DNA from: Sulfuritalea sp.
GTDB lineage: Bacteria > Pseudomonadota > Gammaproteobacteria > Burkholderiales > Rhodocyclaceae
NCBI GenBank assembly: GCA_016716965.1
Contig: JADJUP010000050.1
Coordinates: 1-64,000, forward strand
Length of the DNA stretch: 64,000 bases
Reading direction: 5' to 3'
How positions within the stretch are numbered: position 1 is the stretch's first letter; each line of letters starts with the position of its first letter. The notes beneath the pieces were generated by a model. That model saw only the letters and a list, made by a program, of their open reading frames with translations, had not been told where the DNA came from and searched no databases. This document shows positions 28,858-37,068 of the stretch, in pieces. The translations under genes were made by a program, and so were the position numbers.

Positions 28858-28886
28858 ACGTTAACATTACATTTACAAAACGTCAA
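28858..28886 (-). promoter_or_regulatory. Probable promoter and operator of the dctP-pxp operon
   Basis: On the minus strand a -35 box TTGACG (28881-28886) and a -10 box TAACGT (28858-28863) are separated by 17 bases, about 50 bases before the dctP start. The surroundings are unusually AT-rich. An inverted pair ACATTT (28869-28874) / AAATGT (28889-28894) straddles the -35 box and is a candidate operator for the divergent regulator gene at 28934. Confidence 0.55.
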
Positions 28887-28933
28887 TAAAATGTTCAAAT
28901 TATTTGGTCGATCAAACTGCGAGAGTCGTCACC

Positions 28934-29494
28934 ATGGCAAAAAAACAGACTGGCAAAGCGGCTGCGGCACAGGGTGCGATTGTCGAATCCGACGTGCGCC
29001 GCATCGTCTCCTCCGAACACCTGGTGTCCGACCGCTGTCCGGAACTGTCCGAACTCGAATTCGGCCTGATCATCGCCAGCCACGCCTTTGGCCGCTGGAT
29101 GACGCGCTGCATGGCGGGGGCCGGCGTCAAGGACATGACGGAGACCGAGATCCTGGTGGTTCATCACGTCAATCATCGCGGACGCGAGAAGAAGCTCGCC
29201 GACATCTGTTTCGTGCTCAACATCGAGGACACCCATGTCGTCTCCTATGCACTGAAGAAGCTTTCCAACCTGGGCCTGGTGTCCGGCGAAAGGCGCGGCA
29301 AGGAAGTGCTCTGGTCTACTACGCAGGCAGGACAAGCGCTTTGCGAACGCTATCGCCAGGTACGCGAGGCCTGCCTGATGCCGGGCTTTTCCGGGGCGGA
29401 CGAAGAGAATGTCCGCATCGGCGACCTCGCCCGGCTGCTGCGGACCCTCTCCGGTCGCTATGACCAGGGCGCCCGCGCGGCGTCATCCATCTGA
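28934..29494 (+). CDS. Winged-helix transcriptional regulator (MarR-like)
   Basis: A 186-residue DNA-binding protein. The centre (VKDMTETEILVVHHVNHRG … LADICFVLNIEDTHVVSYALKKLSNLGLV … GERRGKEVLWSTTQAGQALC) has the helix-turn-helix, wing and following helix of MarR-type winged-helix regulators. It is divergent from dctP across about 130 bases that hold the dctP promoter, so it very likely controls the transporter-oxoprolinase operon. It is followed after 15 bases by gdhA and may control itself and gdhA too. The ATG at 28934 (MAKKQTGK) is preferred over an upstream one. Sign of regulation and ligand are unknown. Confidence 0.82.
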   Translation: MAKKQTGKAAAAQGAIVESDVRRIVSSEHLVSDRCPELSELEFGLIIASHAFGRWMTRCMAGAGVKDMTETEILVVHHVNHRGREKKLADICFVLNIEDTHVVSYALKKLSNLGLVSGERRGKEVLWSTTQAGQALCERYRQVREACLMPGFSGADEENVRIGDLARLLRTLSGRYDQGARAASSI

Positions 29495-29509
29495 TCGTCG
29501 GGAGTCATC

Positions 29510-30793
29510 ATGGCCGTCACGCACGAAACGCCTTCCTATCTTGACCCGGCACGGCCGGAACCCTGGGCCAGCTTCGTCGAGCAGATTGACCGCGTTGCGC
29601 CCCACCTGGGTCACCTCTCGCACTGGATCGAGACCCTCAAGCGACCCAAGCGCATCCTCATCGTCGACGTGCCGATCGTGCGCGATGATGGGTCCATCGC
29701 CCACTTCGAGGGCTATCGCGTGCAGCACAACCTGTCGCGCGGTCCGGGCAAGGGCGGGGTGCGTTTCCACCCGGCTGTTTCACTCAATGAAGTGATGGCG
29801 CTGTCGGGCTGGATGACGGTGAAGAATGCTGCGCTGGGCCTGCCCTACGGCGGTGCCAAGGGAGGCATCCGGATCGATCCGCGGCAATTTTCCCGCGCCG
29901 AACTGGAGCGCATCACGCGTCGCTATACCTCGGAAATCGGCATCGTCATTGGCCCGGACAAGGACATCCCGGCGCCGGACGTCGGCACCAGCGAGCAGAC
30001 CATGGCGTGGATGATGGATACGTACTCGGTTAACGTCGGCCACACCGCCAGTGGCGTCGTCACCGGCAAACCGGTCGCGCTGGGTGGCTCGTTGGGGCGC
30101 CAGGAGGCCACCGGTCGTGGTGTCTATATTGCGGCGCGCGAAGCCGGCCTGCGCATGGGCGTTCCGATGGACGGTGCGCGCGTGGTGGTGCAGGGCTTCG
30201 GCAATGTTGGCGGCATCGCTTCGCGCATCTTTCGCGAGAACGGCGCGAAGGTTGTTGCGTTACAGGATGCCGAGGCCACGATTGCCAATCCGGCGGGGAT
30301 CGACGTTCCCGCCGCGCTGGTTCATGTCGCGACGCACGGCAGCCTGAACGGGTTCTTCGGCGCCGAGCCCATCGGCGAGGACGAGTTCTGGCACCTCGAA
30401 AGCGAGTACTTCGTTCCGGCCGCGCTGGAGGGCCAGGTGACGCCGGAACGCGCGCGCGGGCTGCGGACGAAAATAGTCGTCGAAGGCGCCAACGGCCCGA
30501 CCACGCCCGCCGCCGACGACATCCTGCGCGACCGTTACATCCTGGTCATTCCCGATGTTCTGGCCAATGCCGGCGGCGTTACCGTGTCCTACTTCGAATG
30601 GGTGCAGGATTTTTCCAGCTTCTTCTGGACCGAGGACGAGATCAATGCGCGCCTCGAAGGCATCATGGTCAAGGCCTTCGACGCGATCTGGCGCACTGCG
30701 CAGGAGCGCCGGGTGTCGATCCGCACAGCGGCCTTCATCATCGCCTGCGAGCGCGTTCTCGCGGCACGCGAGCAGCGCGGCCTTTATCCCTGA
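29510..30793 (+). CDS. gdhA: Glutamate dehydrogenase (Glu/Leu/Phe/Val family)
   Basis: A 427-residue enzyme expected to interconvert glutamate and 2-oxoglutarate plus ammonia. Marks: GYRVQHNLSRGPGKGGVRFH (substrate-binding start), MTVKNAALGLPYGGAKGGIR with the catalytic Lys region, GPDKDIPAPDVGT with the conserved Asp, the Rossmann loop VQGFGNVGG, and EGANGPTTPAAD. The length and the short N-terminus match the hexameric catabolic type. Its ribosome site is GGGAG, six bases before ATG. Next to the 5-oxoproline locus it would take the glutamate product onward into central metabolism (inference). Confidence 0.95.
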   Translation: MAVTHETPSYLDPARPEPWASFVEQIDRVAPHLGHLSHWIETLKRPKRILIVDVPIVRDDGSIAHFEGYRVQHNLSRGPGKGGVRFHPAVSLNEVMALSGWMTVKNAALGLPYGGAKGGIRIDPRQFSRAELERITRRYTSEIGIVIGPDKDIPAPDVGTSEQTMAWMMDTYSVNVGHTASGVVTGKPVALGGSLGRQEATGRGVYIAAREAGLRMGVPMDGARVVVQGFGNVGGIASRIFRENGAKVVALQDAEATIANPAGIDVPAALVHVATHGSLNGFFGAEPIGEDEFWHLESEYFVPAALEGQVTPERARGLRTKIVVEGANGPTTPAADDILRDRYILVIPDVLANAGGVTVSYFEWVQDFSSFFWTEDEINARLEGIMVKAFDAIWRTAQERRVSIRTAAFIIACERVLAAREQRGLYP

Positions 30794-30806
30794 AGCGGCC
30801 TTTTGG

Positions 30807-30831
30807 CGCCGTGTCGCCGGCGCCGACTTTC
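30807..30831 (-). repeat. Dispersed short motif, intergenic copy 2
   Basis: Minus-strand copy of the motif (core GTCGGCGCCGGCGACACGG) in the gap after gdhA. It overlaps the stop codon of the convergent ABC permease gene (TGA, 30830-30832), so it sits exactly at that gene's 3' end. Confidence 0.6.
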
Positions 30832-31903
30832 ACGTTGGCGTCGAGCGATCGGCTAAGCGGGCGGCGTGTTCGAAGCCGCGGCTGAAGCGTGACATCGCGT
30901 GGCAGCCGATCCAGTAGATCAGCGCGATGAACAGATAGCCTTCGAGGTGGAAGGAACGCCATTCGGGGTCGCCCGCCAGTGCCAGCGATAGCGAACCGGT
31001 GAGTTCGTAAAGGCTGACCACGGTGACCAGCGAAGTGTCCTTGAAGATGCTCACCGCGCTGTTCATCATCGACGGCACCACGGCGCGCAGGGCCTGCGGC
31101 AGGATGATCCAGCGCATCGCCTGCCAGCGGCCGAGGCCCAGTGCGGCCGCGGCGTCGTGTTGCCCCGCGGGGATCGCCAGCAACCCGCCGCGGATGGTCT
31201 CCGAAAGATAGGCTGCCGCGAACAGCACGATGCCGAGCAGTACGCGCAGCAGCACGTCGATCGAGATGCCCGGCGGCAGCAGGAGCGGAAAGAGGAAGGA
31301 TGCAAGGAATAGCACCGAGATCAGCGGCACGCCGCGCACCAGTTCGACGTAGCTGCGGCACAGGCCGCGCAGCAGAGGCAGGCCGGAGAAACGGCCCAGC
31401 GCGACCAGGATCGCCAGCGGAAACGCCAGCAGCATGCCCAGCGTCGCCAGCAGCAGCGTCAGCGGAAAGCCGCCCCACTGGTCGCTGCCGACCGGTTGCA
31501 GGCCGAAGCGGCCGCCGCCCATCAGGACGAAGAAAGCCGGCAGGGTGATGGCCCAGGCCGTCGCCATCACCCGCAAAGGCAGCAGGCGGCGACCGCTGGC
31601 GACGATCACGACCAGCAGCAGCGCAGTCGCCAGCAGCGGTCGCCATTGTTCTTCATGCGGGTAACGTCCGAAGAGGATGACGCGATACTTCTCCGCCACC
31701 ACGCCCCAGCAGGCGCCGGCGTGGCTGGCGGCCTGGCAGGCGCCGGCATCGGCACGAAATACCGCCTGCAGCAACAGCCAGTCGATCAGGCCCGGCAGCC
31801 ACCAGAGCGCCGCCGCTACCAGCGCCACCGTGGTCGCGGAACTGAAGGCGTCGGAAAACAGGTTGCGCCGCAGCCAGTCGTGCAGGGGAGGACCTTGCGT
31901 CAT
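30830..31903 (-). CDS. Amino-acid ABC transporter permease (AapM-like)
   Basis: A 357-residue membrane subunit of a polar amino-acid ABC importer of the general L-amino-acid (Aap/Bzt) type. Typical parts: an extended N-terminal region before the core, GGFPLTLLLATLGMLLAFPLA, SYVELVRGVPLISVLFLASF and the EAA-type coupling loop AAAALGLGRWQAMRWIILPQ that docks to the ATPase. The start overlaps the stop of the second permease by four bases. No ATPase gene follows: gdhA converges directly, so the AapP partner must be encoded elsewhere. Confidence 0.91.
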   Translation of the reverse strand: MTQGPPLHDWLRRNLFSDAFSSATTVALVAAALWWLPGLIDWLLLQAVFRADAGACQAASHAGACWGVVAEKYRVILFGRYPHEEQWRPLLATALLLVVIVASGRRLLPLRVMATAWAITLPAFFVLMGGGRFGLQPVGSDQWGGFPLTLLLATLGMLLAFPLAILVALGRFSGLPLLRGLCRSYVELVRGVPLISVLFLASFLFPLLLPPGISIDVLLRVLLGIVLFAAAYLSETIRGGLLAIPAGQHDAAAALGLGRWQAMRWIILPQALRAVVPSMMNSAVSIFKDTSLVTVVSLYELTGSLSLALAGDPEWRSFHLEGYLFIALIYWIGCHAMSRFSRGFEHAARLADRSTPT

Positions 31904-32871
31904 GAACGATCCGCCCAGCGTCCGCTGCGGCGTTCCAGCCAGGCGCTGAGCCAGGCAGTGAGCAGCGACAGGATCAGGTATACGGCCATGATCAGCGCGA
32001 TGCATTCGGCGGCGCGGCCAGTCTGGTTCAGCGTCGTGTTCGCCACCGAGACCAGTTCCGGATAGCCGATGGCGACCGCCAGCGAGGCGTTCTTGGTCAG
32101 GCTCAGATGCTGGTTGGTCAGCGGCGGGATGATCCCGCGCAAAGCCTGCGGCAGCAGCACCAGGCGAAAGTTCTGCAGCCGCGTCAGGCCCAGCGCCAGC
32201 GCCGCCTCGCTTTGCCCGCGCGGTACGGCCGCGATGCCGGCGCGCACCGTCTCGGCGACGTAGGCCGCGGTATAGAGGCTCAAGCCCAGCAGCAGCGCGA
32301 GATACTCCGGCGTCATGGCGGCACCGCCGCTGACGTTCATCGCACCGCGTTGCGGCAGGTCGAGCAGGCCGTCGTCGCCACCGAGCCAGGGCACCGACAG
32401 GCCGCTCTTGCTAAGGAATACATGCGGCGCCAGTTGCAGGGCCTCGCTAGCGGCGGGCAGCAAGTCGGTGACGATGAAATACCAGGCCAGCAGTTGCAGC
32501 AGCAGCGGCACATTGCGCAGGGCCTCCACGTAGGCGGCGCACAGTTTGCGCAGCAGCAGGTTGGGCGACAGGCGGCCGAGTCCGACCAGGGTGCCGAGCA
32601 TGGTGCTGATGAAGATCGCCGGCAGCGCCACGCGCAAGGTGTTGGCCAGCCCCGCGGCCAGTGCCCATAGCGCGCTGTCGGTCGAATCGAAGGGCAGCAG
32701 GCTTTCGCCGATGCCGAAGCCCGCGGGTTCCAGCAGGAAGTCGAAACCGCTGCGGATGCCGCGCTCGCGCATGTTGGTGGCGGTGGCGTCGAGCAGCCAC
32801 CACAGCAGCGCCAGCAGTCCCGCGGCGATCAGCGTCTGAACAAGCAGGTTACGCCAGCGTTGTGCGGGCAT
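31900..32871 (-). CDS. Amino-acid ABC transporter permease (AapQ-like)
   Basis: The companion permease, 323 residues, with ALAAGLANTLRVALPAIFIS, AYVEALRNVPLLLQLLAWYF and the coupling loop ALALGLTRLQNFRLVLLPQALRG broken by the usual EAA motif residues. The periplasmic insert before the fourth helix is typical of AapQ. ATG 32869-32871 (MPAQRWRN) is preferred. Upstream lies a copy of the dispersed motif and then the binding-protein gene. Confidence 0.9.
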   Translation of the reverse strand: MPAQRWRNLLVQTLIAAGLLALLWWLLDATATNMRERGIRSGFDFLLEPAGFGIGESLLPFDSTDSALWALAAGLANTLRVALPAIFISTMLGTLVGLGRLSPNLLLRKLCAAYVEALRNVPLLLQLLAWYFIVTDLLPAASEALQLAPHVFLSKSGLSVPWLGGDDGLLDLPQRGAMNVSGGAAMTPEYLALLLGLSLYTAAYVAETVRAGIAAVPRGQSEAALALGLTRLQNFRLVLLPQALRGIIPPLTNQHLSLTKNASLAVAIGYPELVSVANTTLNQTGRAAECIALIMAVYLILSLLTAWLSAWLERRSGRWADRS

Positions 32872-32875
32872 GAGT

Positions 32876-32901
32876 AAAGAGTCGGCGCTGGCGATACGGC
32901 G
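32876..32901 (+). repeat. Dispersed short motif, intergenic copy 3
   Basis: Copy with core GTCGGCGCTGGCGATACGGCG between the stop of the binding-protein gene (32904-32906) and the start of the AapQ-like permease (32871). It fills almost the whole gap between these two operon genes. Confidence 0.6.
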
Positions 32902-32903
32902 AT

Positions 32904-33917
32904 TCAGCGCACGGGTGGTGCGTAGAGCAGGCCGCCCTTGTTCCACAGGGCATTGGCGCCGCGCGGCAGTTTCAGCGGCGACGCGCTGCCGACGTTGCGC
33001 TGGAAGATCTCGCCATAGTTGCCTACCGCCTTCACCGCGCGCGCCGCCCAGTCGCGCTCGAGGCCGAGCAGCTTGCCGCTGTCCTCGGCGCCGCCGAGCA
33101 GGCGCTGGATGGCCGGGTCGGGGCTAGCCTTCATCTGCTCCAGGTTGGCCTGGGTGATGCCGTATTCCTCGGCTTCGATCAGGGCGAAGATCACCCATTT
33201 GACGATGGCGAACCACTCGTCGTCGCCGCGCCTCACCACCGGTCCCAGTGGTTCCTTCGAAATCAGTTCGGGCAGCACCACGTAGTCGTCGGGGTTGGGC
33301 GCTTCCTTGCTGCGGATGAAGGCCAGCGCCGAAGCATCGGTGGTGTAGGCCTGGCAGCGGCCGCTGAAGAAGGCCTTGATCGAGGCCTCGAATTTTTCGA
33401 ACACCACCGGCTTGACCTTGATGCCTTGCGCCTTGAACCAGTCGCCGAGGTTCTTCTCCGTGGTGGTGCCCGACTGCACGCAGATTTCCGCGTTCTTCAA
33501 CTGCTTCGCGCTGCTGATCTTGAGCTTCCTCGGCACCAGGAAGCCCTGGCCGTCATAGTAGGTCACGGCGGTGAAATGCAGGCCGAGCGAGGCGTCACGC
33601 GTCAGGGTCCAGGTCGTGTTGCGCGACAGCAGGTCGATTTCGCCCGACTGCAGGGCCGTGAAGCGCTGCTGCGCATTGAGCGGCACGTACTTGACCTTGG
33701 CCGCATCGTTGAGCACCGCCGCAGCGATGGCGCGGCAGATGTCGACATCCATGCCGTTCCAGCGGCCCTGGCTGTCGGTCGCGGAAAAGCCGATCACGCC
33801 GGTGCTTACGCCGCAGGCCAGTTGCGCCCGCTGTCGCACCTGGTCGAGGGTTTTCCCCGCGTGCGCAGGGGCGTGCGCGAGCAGCAGCAGGGTCAGGGCG
33901 ATGGTCGGGAGTCTCAT
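32904..33917 (-). CDS. Amino-acid ABC transporter periplasmic binding protein (AapJ-like)
   Basis: A 337-residue receptor for polar amino acids. Residues 1-20 are a signal peptide (LPTIALTLLLLAHAPAHA). The mature part has LACGVSTGVIGFSATDSQG, RWNGMDVDICRAIAAAVL and LQSGEIDLLSRNTTWTLTRD, characteristic of the AapJ/BztA group, and a C-terminal GNYGEIFQRNVG. It heads the three-gene transcript aapJ-aapQ-aapM. Broad L-amino-acid specificity is expected from the family. Confidence 0.92.
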   Translation of the reverse strand: MRLPTIALTLLLLAHAPAHAGKTLDQVRQRAQLACGVSTGVIGFSATDSQGRWNGMDVDICRAIAAAVLNDAAKVKYVPLNAQQRFTALQSGEIDLLSRNTTWTLTRDASLGLHFTAVTYYDGQGFLVPRKLKISSAKQLKNAEICVQSGTTTEKNLGDWFKAQGIKVKPVVFEKFEASIKAFFSGRCQAYTTDASALAFIRSKEAPNPDDYVVLPELISKEPLGPVVRRGDDEWFAIVKWVIFALIEAEEYGITQANLEQMKASPDPAIQRLLGGAEDSGKLLGLERDWAARAVKAVGNYGEIFQRNVGSASPLKLPRGANALWNKGGLLYAPPVR

Positions 33918-34003
33918 TGGATTGGGGGCCGGAGGGCGATCGAGGGCAGGAATTCATTCTAACAAGCACCGTCGCCTGAGCCTGTGCTGCCTCTGTGTCC
34001 GGA

Positions 34004-35164
34004 TCAGTCCTGCAGCGGGAATAGGGGCAGTTCCCCCTGCGGGGATGCGGCCACTGTAGGCGCATCGATTTTCGATGACAATGTACTGGCGCGTACGCCG
34101 AGCAGCCTGAGCTTGCGGTCCAGCGGCACGCGGCGCAGGCATTCGCCGGCGGCGCGGCGGATCGCGGCCGGATCCGCCGTCGGTTCGGGCAGCGTCAGGT
34201 CGCGGGTGACGGTGCGGAAATCGTCGTAGCGCAGCTTGATGCCGATGGTGCGAGCGAGATAGCCCTTGCGCTGCAGGTCGCCGGCGACCCGTGTGCACAG
34301 CGAGGTGAATACTTCGGAGAGTACGGCGCGGTCGTGGCGCGGATGGAGGTCGCGCTCGAAGGTGGTTTCACGGCTGATCGATTTCGGCTCGGAACTGGTC
34401 TCCACCGGTCGCTCGTCGATGCCGTGGGCGGCGGCATGCAGCCATTCGGCATAGCTGCGGCCGAAGTGGGCCTGCAGCAGCGCCGGCTCGGCTTGCGCCA
34501 GTTCGGCGATGGTGGTGATGCCGAGCGCCGCGAGCTTCTCGCCGGCCTTGGGGCCGATGCCGTTGATCTTGCGCACCGGCAGCGGCCAGATGCGTTTCGG
34601 CACGTCGGCGAAGTCGAGCAGGGTGAGGCCGTCGGGCTTTTCGAGGTCGGAGCAGATTTTCGACAGCAGCTTGTTGGGGCTGACGCCGATCGAACAGGAC
34701 AGCCCGGTGGCATCCTTCACGGCCTGCTTGATGCGACGTGCCAGCGCCAGCGTTTCATCCGGCAGATCGCTCAGGTCGATATAGATTTCGTCGATGCCGC
34801 GGTTCTCGATGTGCGGCGCGATGGTGGCAACGGCGGCCTTGAACAGTCTTGAATAGTGGCGATAGGCCTCGAAGTCGACCGGCAGCAGGAAGGCATCGGG
34901 CGCCAGCTTGGCCGCTTTCATCACTCCCATGCCCGAGAACACGCCCAGTGCTCGCGCTTCGTAGGTCGAGGTGGTGGTCACGCCACGGCCGACATAGTCG
35001 CGCAGGCGGGCGAAGCGGCGCGTGCCGTTCGCCAGCAATTCGGGCTGATGGTCGCGCCGGCCGCCGATCACCACCGGTTGGCCACGCAATTCGGGATAGC
35101 GCAGCAGTTCGACCGAAGCGTAGAAGGCGTCCATGTCGAGGTGGGCGATGCGGCGCGGGTTCAT
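34004..35164 (-). CDS. dinB: DNA polymerase IV (Y-family translesion polymerase)
   Basis: DinB copies across damaged template bases with low fidelity. The 386-residue product starts RRIAHLDMDAFYASVE with the first metal-binding Asp, then TTTSTYEARALGVFSGM, the second catalytic patch GIDEIYIDLSD, CSIGVSPNKLLSKI and INGIGPKAGEKL (helix-hairpin-helix). The C-terminal GELPLFPLQD resembles a sliding-clamp binding peptide. Length is somewhat longer than E. coli DinB. It is divergent from the M20 amidohydrolase gene; no LexA box was recognised in the 95-base gap. Confidence 0.94.
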   Translation of the reverse strand: MNPRRIAHLDMDAFYASVELLRYPELRGQPVVIGGRRDHQPELLANGTRRFARLRDYVGRGVTTTSTYEARALGVFSGMGVMKAAKLAPDAFLLPVDFEAYRHYSRLFKAAVATIAPHIENRGIDEIYIDLSDLPDETLALARRIKQAVKDATGLSCSIGVSPNKLLSKICSDLEKPDGLTLLDFADVPKRIWPLPVRKINGIGPKAGEKLAALGITTIAELAQAEPALLQAHFGRSYAEWLHAAAHGIDERPVETSSEPKSISRETTFERDLHPRHDRAVLSEVFTSLCTRVAGDLQRKGYLARTIGIKLRYDDFRTVTRDLTLPEPTADPAAIRRAAGECLRRVPLDRKLRLLGVRASTLSSKIDAPTVAASPQGELPLFPLQD

Positions 35165-35259
35165 CGGGCGGCACGATACCGCAAGTCGCGAGGTTTACAT
35201 TTGGCCCGCTGGTTTGGGCTAGGATTGTCGCAACGAGCAATGCTTGAACGGACTCCACC

Positions 35260-36423
35260 ATGATCGACGACCTGCTGACGCCCCTTGTGCCGAAAATCGC
35301 CGCCTTCCGCCGCGACATCCACGCCCATCCCGAACTGGCATTCGACGAACTGCGCACGTCGCAGAAAGTAGCGGACCACCTGGCAGAACTGGGCCTCGAA
35401 GTGCATCGCGGCATTGCGCGCACCGGCGTGGTCGCGAGGCTCAAGCTCGGAAGCAGTCCGCGCGCCATCGGCCTGCGTGCCGACATGGATGCGCTGCCCC
35501 TGTCGGAGCTGAACAGTTTTCCCCACCATTCGACGCATGCCGGCAAGATGCACGCCTGCGGCCACGACGGCCACACGGCGATGCTGCTCGGCGCGGCGGA
35601 AGCCTTGTGCAAACTGCGCGACTTCGACGGTACGGTGTATTTCATCTTCCAGCCGGCGGAGGAGCACGAAGGTGGCGGCCGCGTCATGGTCGAGGAGGGC
35701 TTGTTCGAACGCTTTCCGATGGACATGGTGTTCGGCTTGCACAATTGGCCCGGGATGGAGGCCGGCAGCTTCGGCGTTACCGAGGGACCGGTGATGGCCG
35801 GCGCAGACCGTTTCGAGATCGAGATCACCGGCCGCGGCGGCCATGCCGCGATGCCGCACCAGGCGGTGGACGTGGTCGTAGCAGGCAGCGCGCTGGTGCA
35901 GGCGGTGCAATCGCTGGTGTCGCGCAATGCCGATCCGCTCGATGCGGCCGTAGTCAGCGTCACGCGCTTCCACGCCGGGCATGCCGACAACGTCCTGCCC
36001 GAGACGGCCGTACTCGGCGGCACGGTGCGCTCGCTCAACGGCGAATTGCAGGATGCTCTTGAGGCGGGCTTGCGGCGGATATGCAGCGGCATCGAGGCGA
36101 CCTACCGGGTTGGCATCGACCTGCGCTACGAGCGCGGCTACCCGCCGACCTTTAACGCGTTCGAACCAACCGCCATCGCGCGCGAGGTGGCACGCCATGT
36201 CGCCGGCGAGCATCGGGTGCAGACGGCCCTGCCGCCAAGCATGGGCGCCGAGGACTTCGCCTACCTGGCGAAGGTGGTGCCGGCCTGCTATGTCTGGCTG
36301 GGCAACGGGCCGGGCGAGGGCGGCTGCATGCTGCACAGCCCGCACTACGATTTCAACGACGATATCATCTCGACCGGCATCCGCTACTGGGTGAGGCTGG
36401 TCGGGCGGGCGCTGGCGCCGTAA
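35260..36423 (+). CDS. M20-family amidohydrolase (hippurate-hydrolase-like)
   Basis: A 387-residue metal-dependent amidase/peptidase of the M20D group that removes acyl groups from amino acids or similar amides. It shows RRDIHAHPELAFDE near the N-terminus, GLRADMDALPL, the metal-ligand segment HACGHDGHTAMLL, FQPAEEHEGGGRVMVEEG, the dimerisation-domain GRGGHAAMPHQAVD, and the final metal site MGAEDFAYL. Substrate may be hippurate, indole-amino-acid conjugates or N-acyl amino acids; not resolvable. A shared terminator follows. Confidence 0.91.
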   Translation: MIDDLLTPLVPKIAAFRRDIHAHPELAFDELRTSQKVADHLAELGLEVHRGIARTGVVARLKLGSSPRAIGLRADMDALPLSELNSFPHHSTHAGKMHACGHDGHTAMLLGAAEALCKLRDFDGTVYFIFQPAEEHEGGGRVMVEEGLFERFPMDMVFGLHNWPGMEAGSFGVTEGPVMAGADRFEIEITGRGGHAAMPHQAVDVVVAGSALVQAVQSLVSRNADPLDAAVVSVTRFHAGHADNVLPETAVLGGTVRSLNGELQDALEAGLRRICSGIEATYRVGIDLRYERGYPPTFNAFEPTAIAREVARHVAGEHRVQTALPPSMGAEDFAYLAKVVPACYVWLGNGPGEGGCMLHSPHYDFNDDIISTGIRYWVRLVGRALAP

Positions 36424-36427
36424 ATGC

Positions 36428-36454
36428 AAAGGGCAGCCGAAGCTGCCCTTTTTT
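36428..36454. terminator. Bidirectional intrinsic terminator
   Basis: Stem AAAGGGCAGC / GCTGCCCTTT with a CGAA tetraloop and flanking A- and T-runs, placed between the convergent M20 gene and efp. It can serve both. Confidence 0.9.
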
Positions 36455-36476
36455 CAGTGATGCCGCTACAGCGAAC

Positions 36477-37034
36477 TTACTTTACGCGGTTCTTGTATTC
36501 GCCGGTGCGGGTGTCGATTTCGATTTTGTTGCCGATCTCGACGAACAGCGGCACGGGCAGTTCCATGCCGGTGCTGATCTTGGCCGGCTTCATGACCTTG
36601 CCCGAAGTGTCGCCCTTGACTGCGGGTTCCGTGTAGATCACTTCGCGCACCACGCTGTTGGGCATTTCCACCGAAATCGCCTTGCCGTCGTAGAACACTA
36701 CTTCGACCGGCATGCCGTCTTCGAGGTAGTTCACGGCATCGATCATGTTTTCGCCTTCGACTTCGTACTGGTTGTATTCGGTGTCCATGAACACGTACAT
36801 CGGATCCGCGAAGTAGGAATAGGTGCATTCCTTGCGTTCGGGCACGACCTGTTCGAACTTGTCGTCGGCTTTATAGACGGCTTCGGAAGCGGCGCCGGTG
36901 AGCAGATTCTTGAACTTGAACTTGACGACCGCGGAGCTGCGGCCGCCTTTGCTGTATTCGGCCTTTTGCACGACGAGGGGATCGTTGCCGATCATCACGA
37001 CATTGCCGGCACGGAGTTCCTGGGCGGTTTTCAT
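36477..37034 (-). CDS. efp: Translation elongation factor P
   Basis: EF-P relieves ribosome stalling at consecutive prolines. The 185-residue protein begins MKTAQELRAGNVVMIGNDPL; the loop that reaches the peptidyl centre reads YSKGGRSSAVVK, with arginine at residue 32. Arg32 marks the subgroup activated by rhamnosylation (EarP) instead of lysylation. The EarP gene lies immediately upstream on the same strand (34-base gap), confirming this. C-terminal NKIEIDTRTGEYKNRVK is typical. Confidence 0.97.
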   Translation of the reverse strand: MKTAQELRAGNVVMIGNDPLVVQKAEYSKGGRSSAVVKFKFKNLLTGAASEAVYKADDKFEQVVPERKECTYSYFADPMYVFMDTEYNQYEVEGENMIDAVNYLEDGMPVEVVFYDGKAISVEMPNSVVREVIYTEPAVKGDTSGKVMKPAKISTGMELPVPLFVEIGNKIEIDTRTGEYKNRVK

Positions 37035-37068
37035 GGGTGTGCTTCCTGCAGCGGAAATTTGGAACCCG

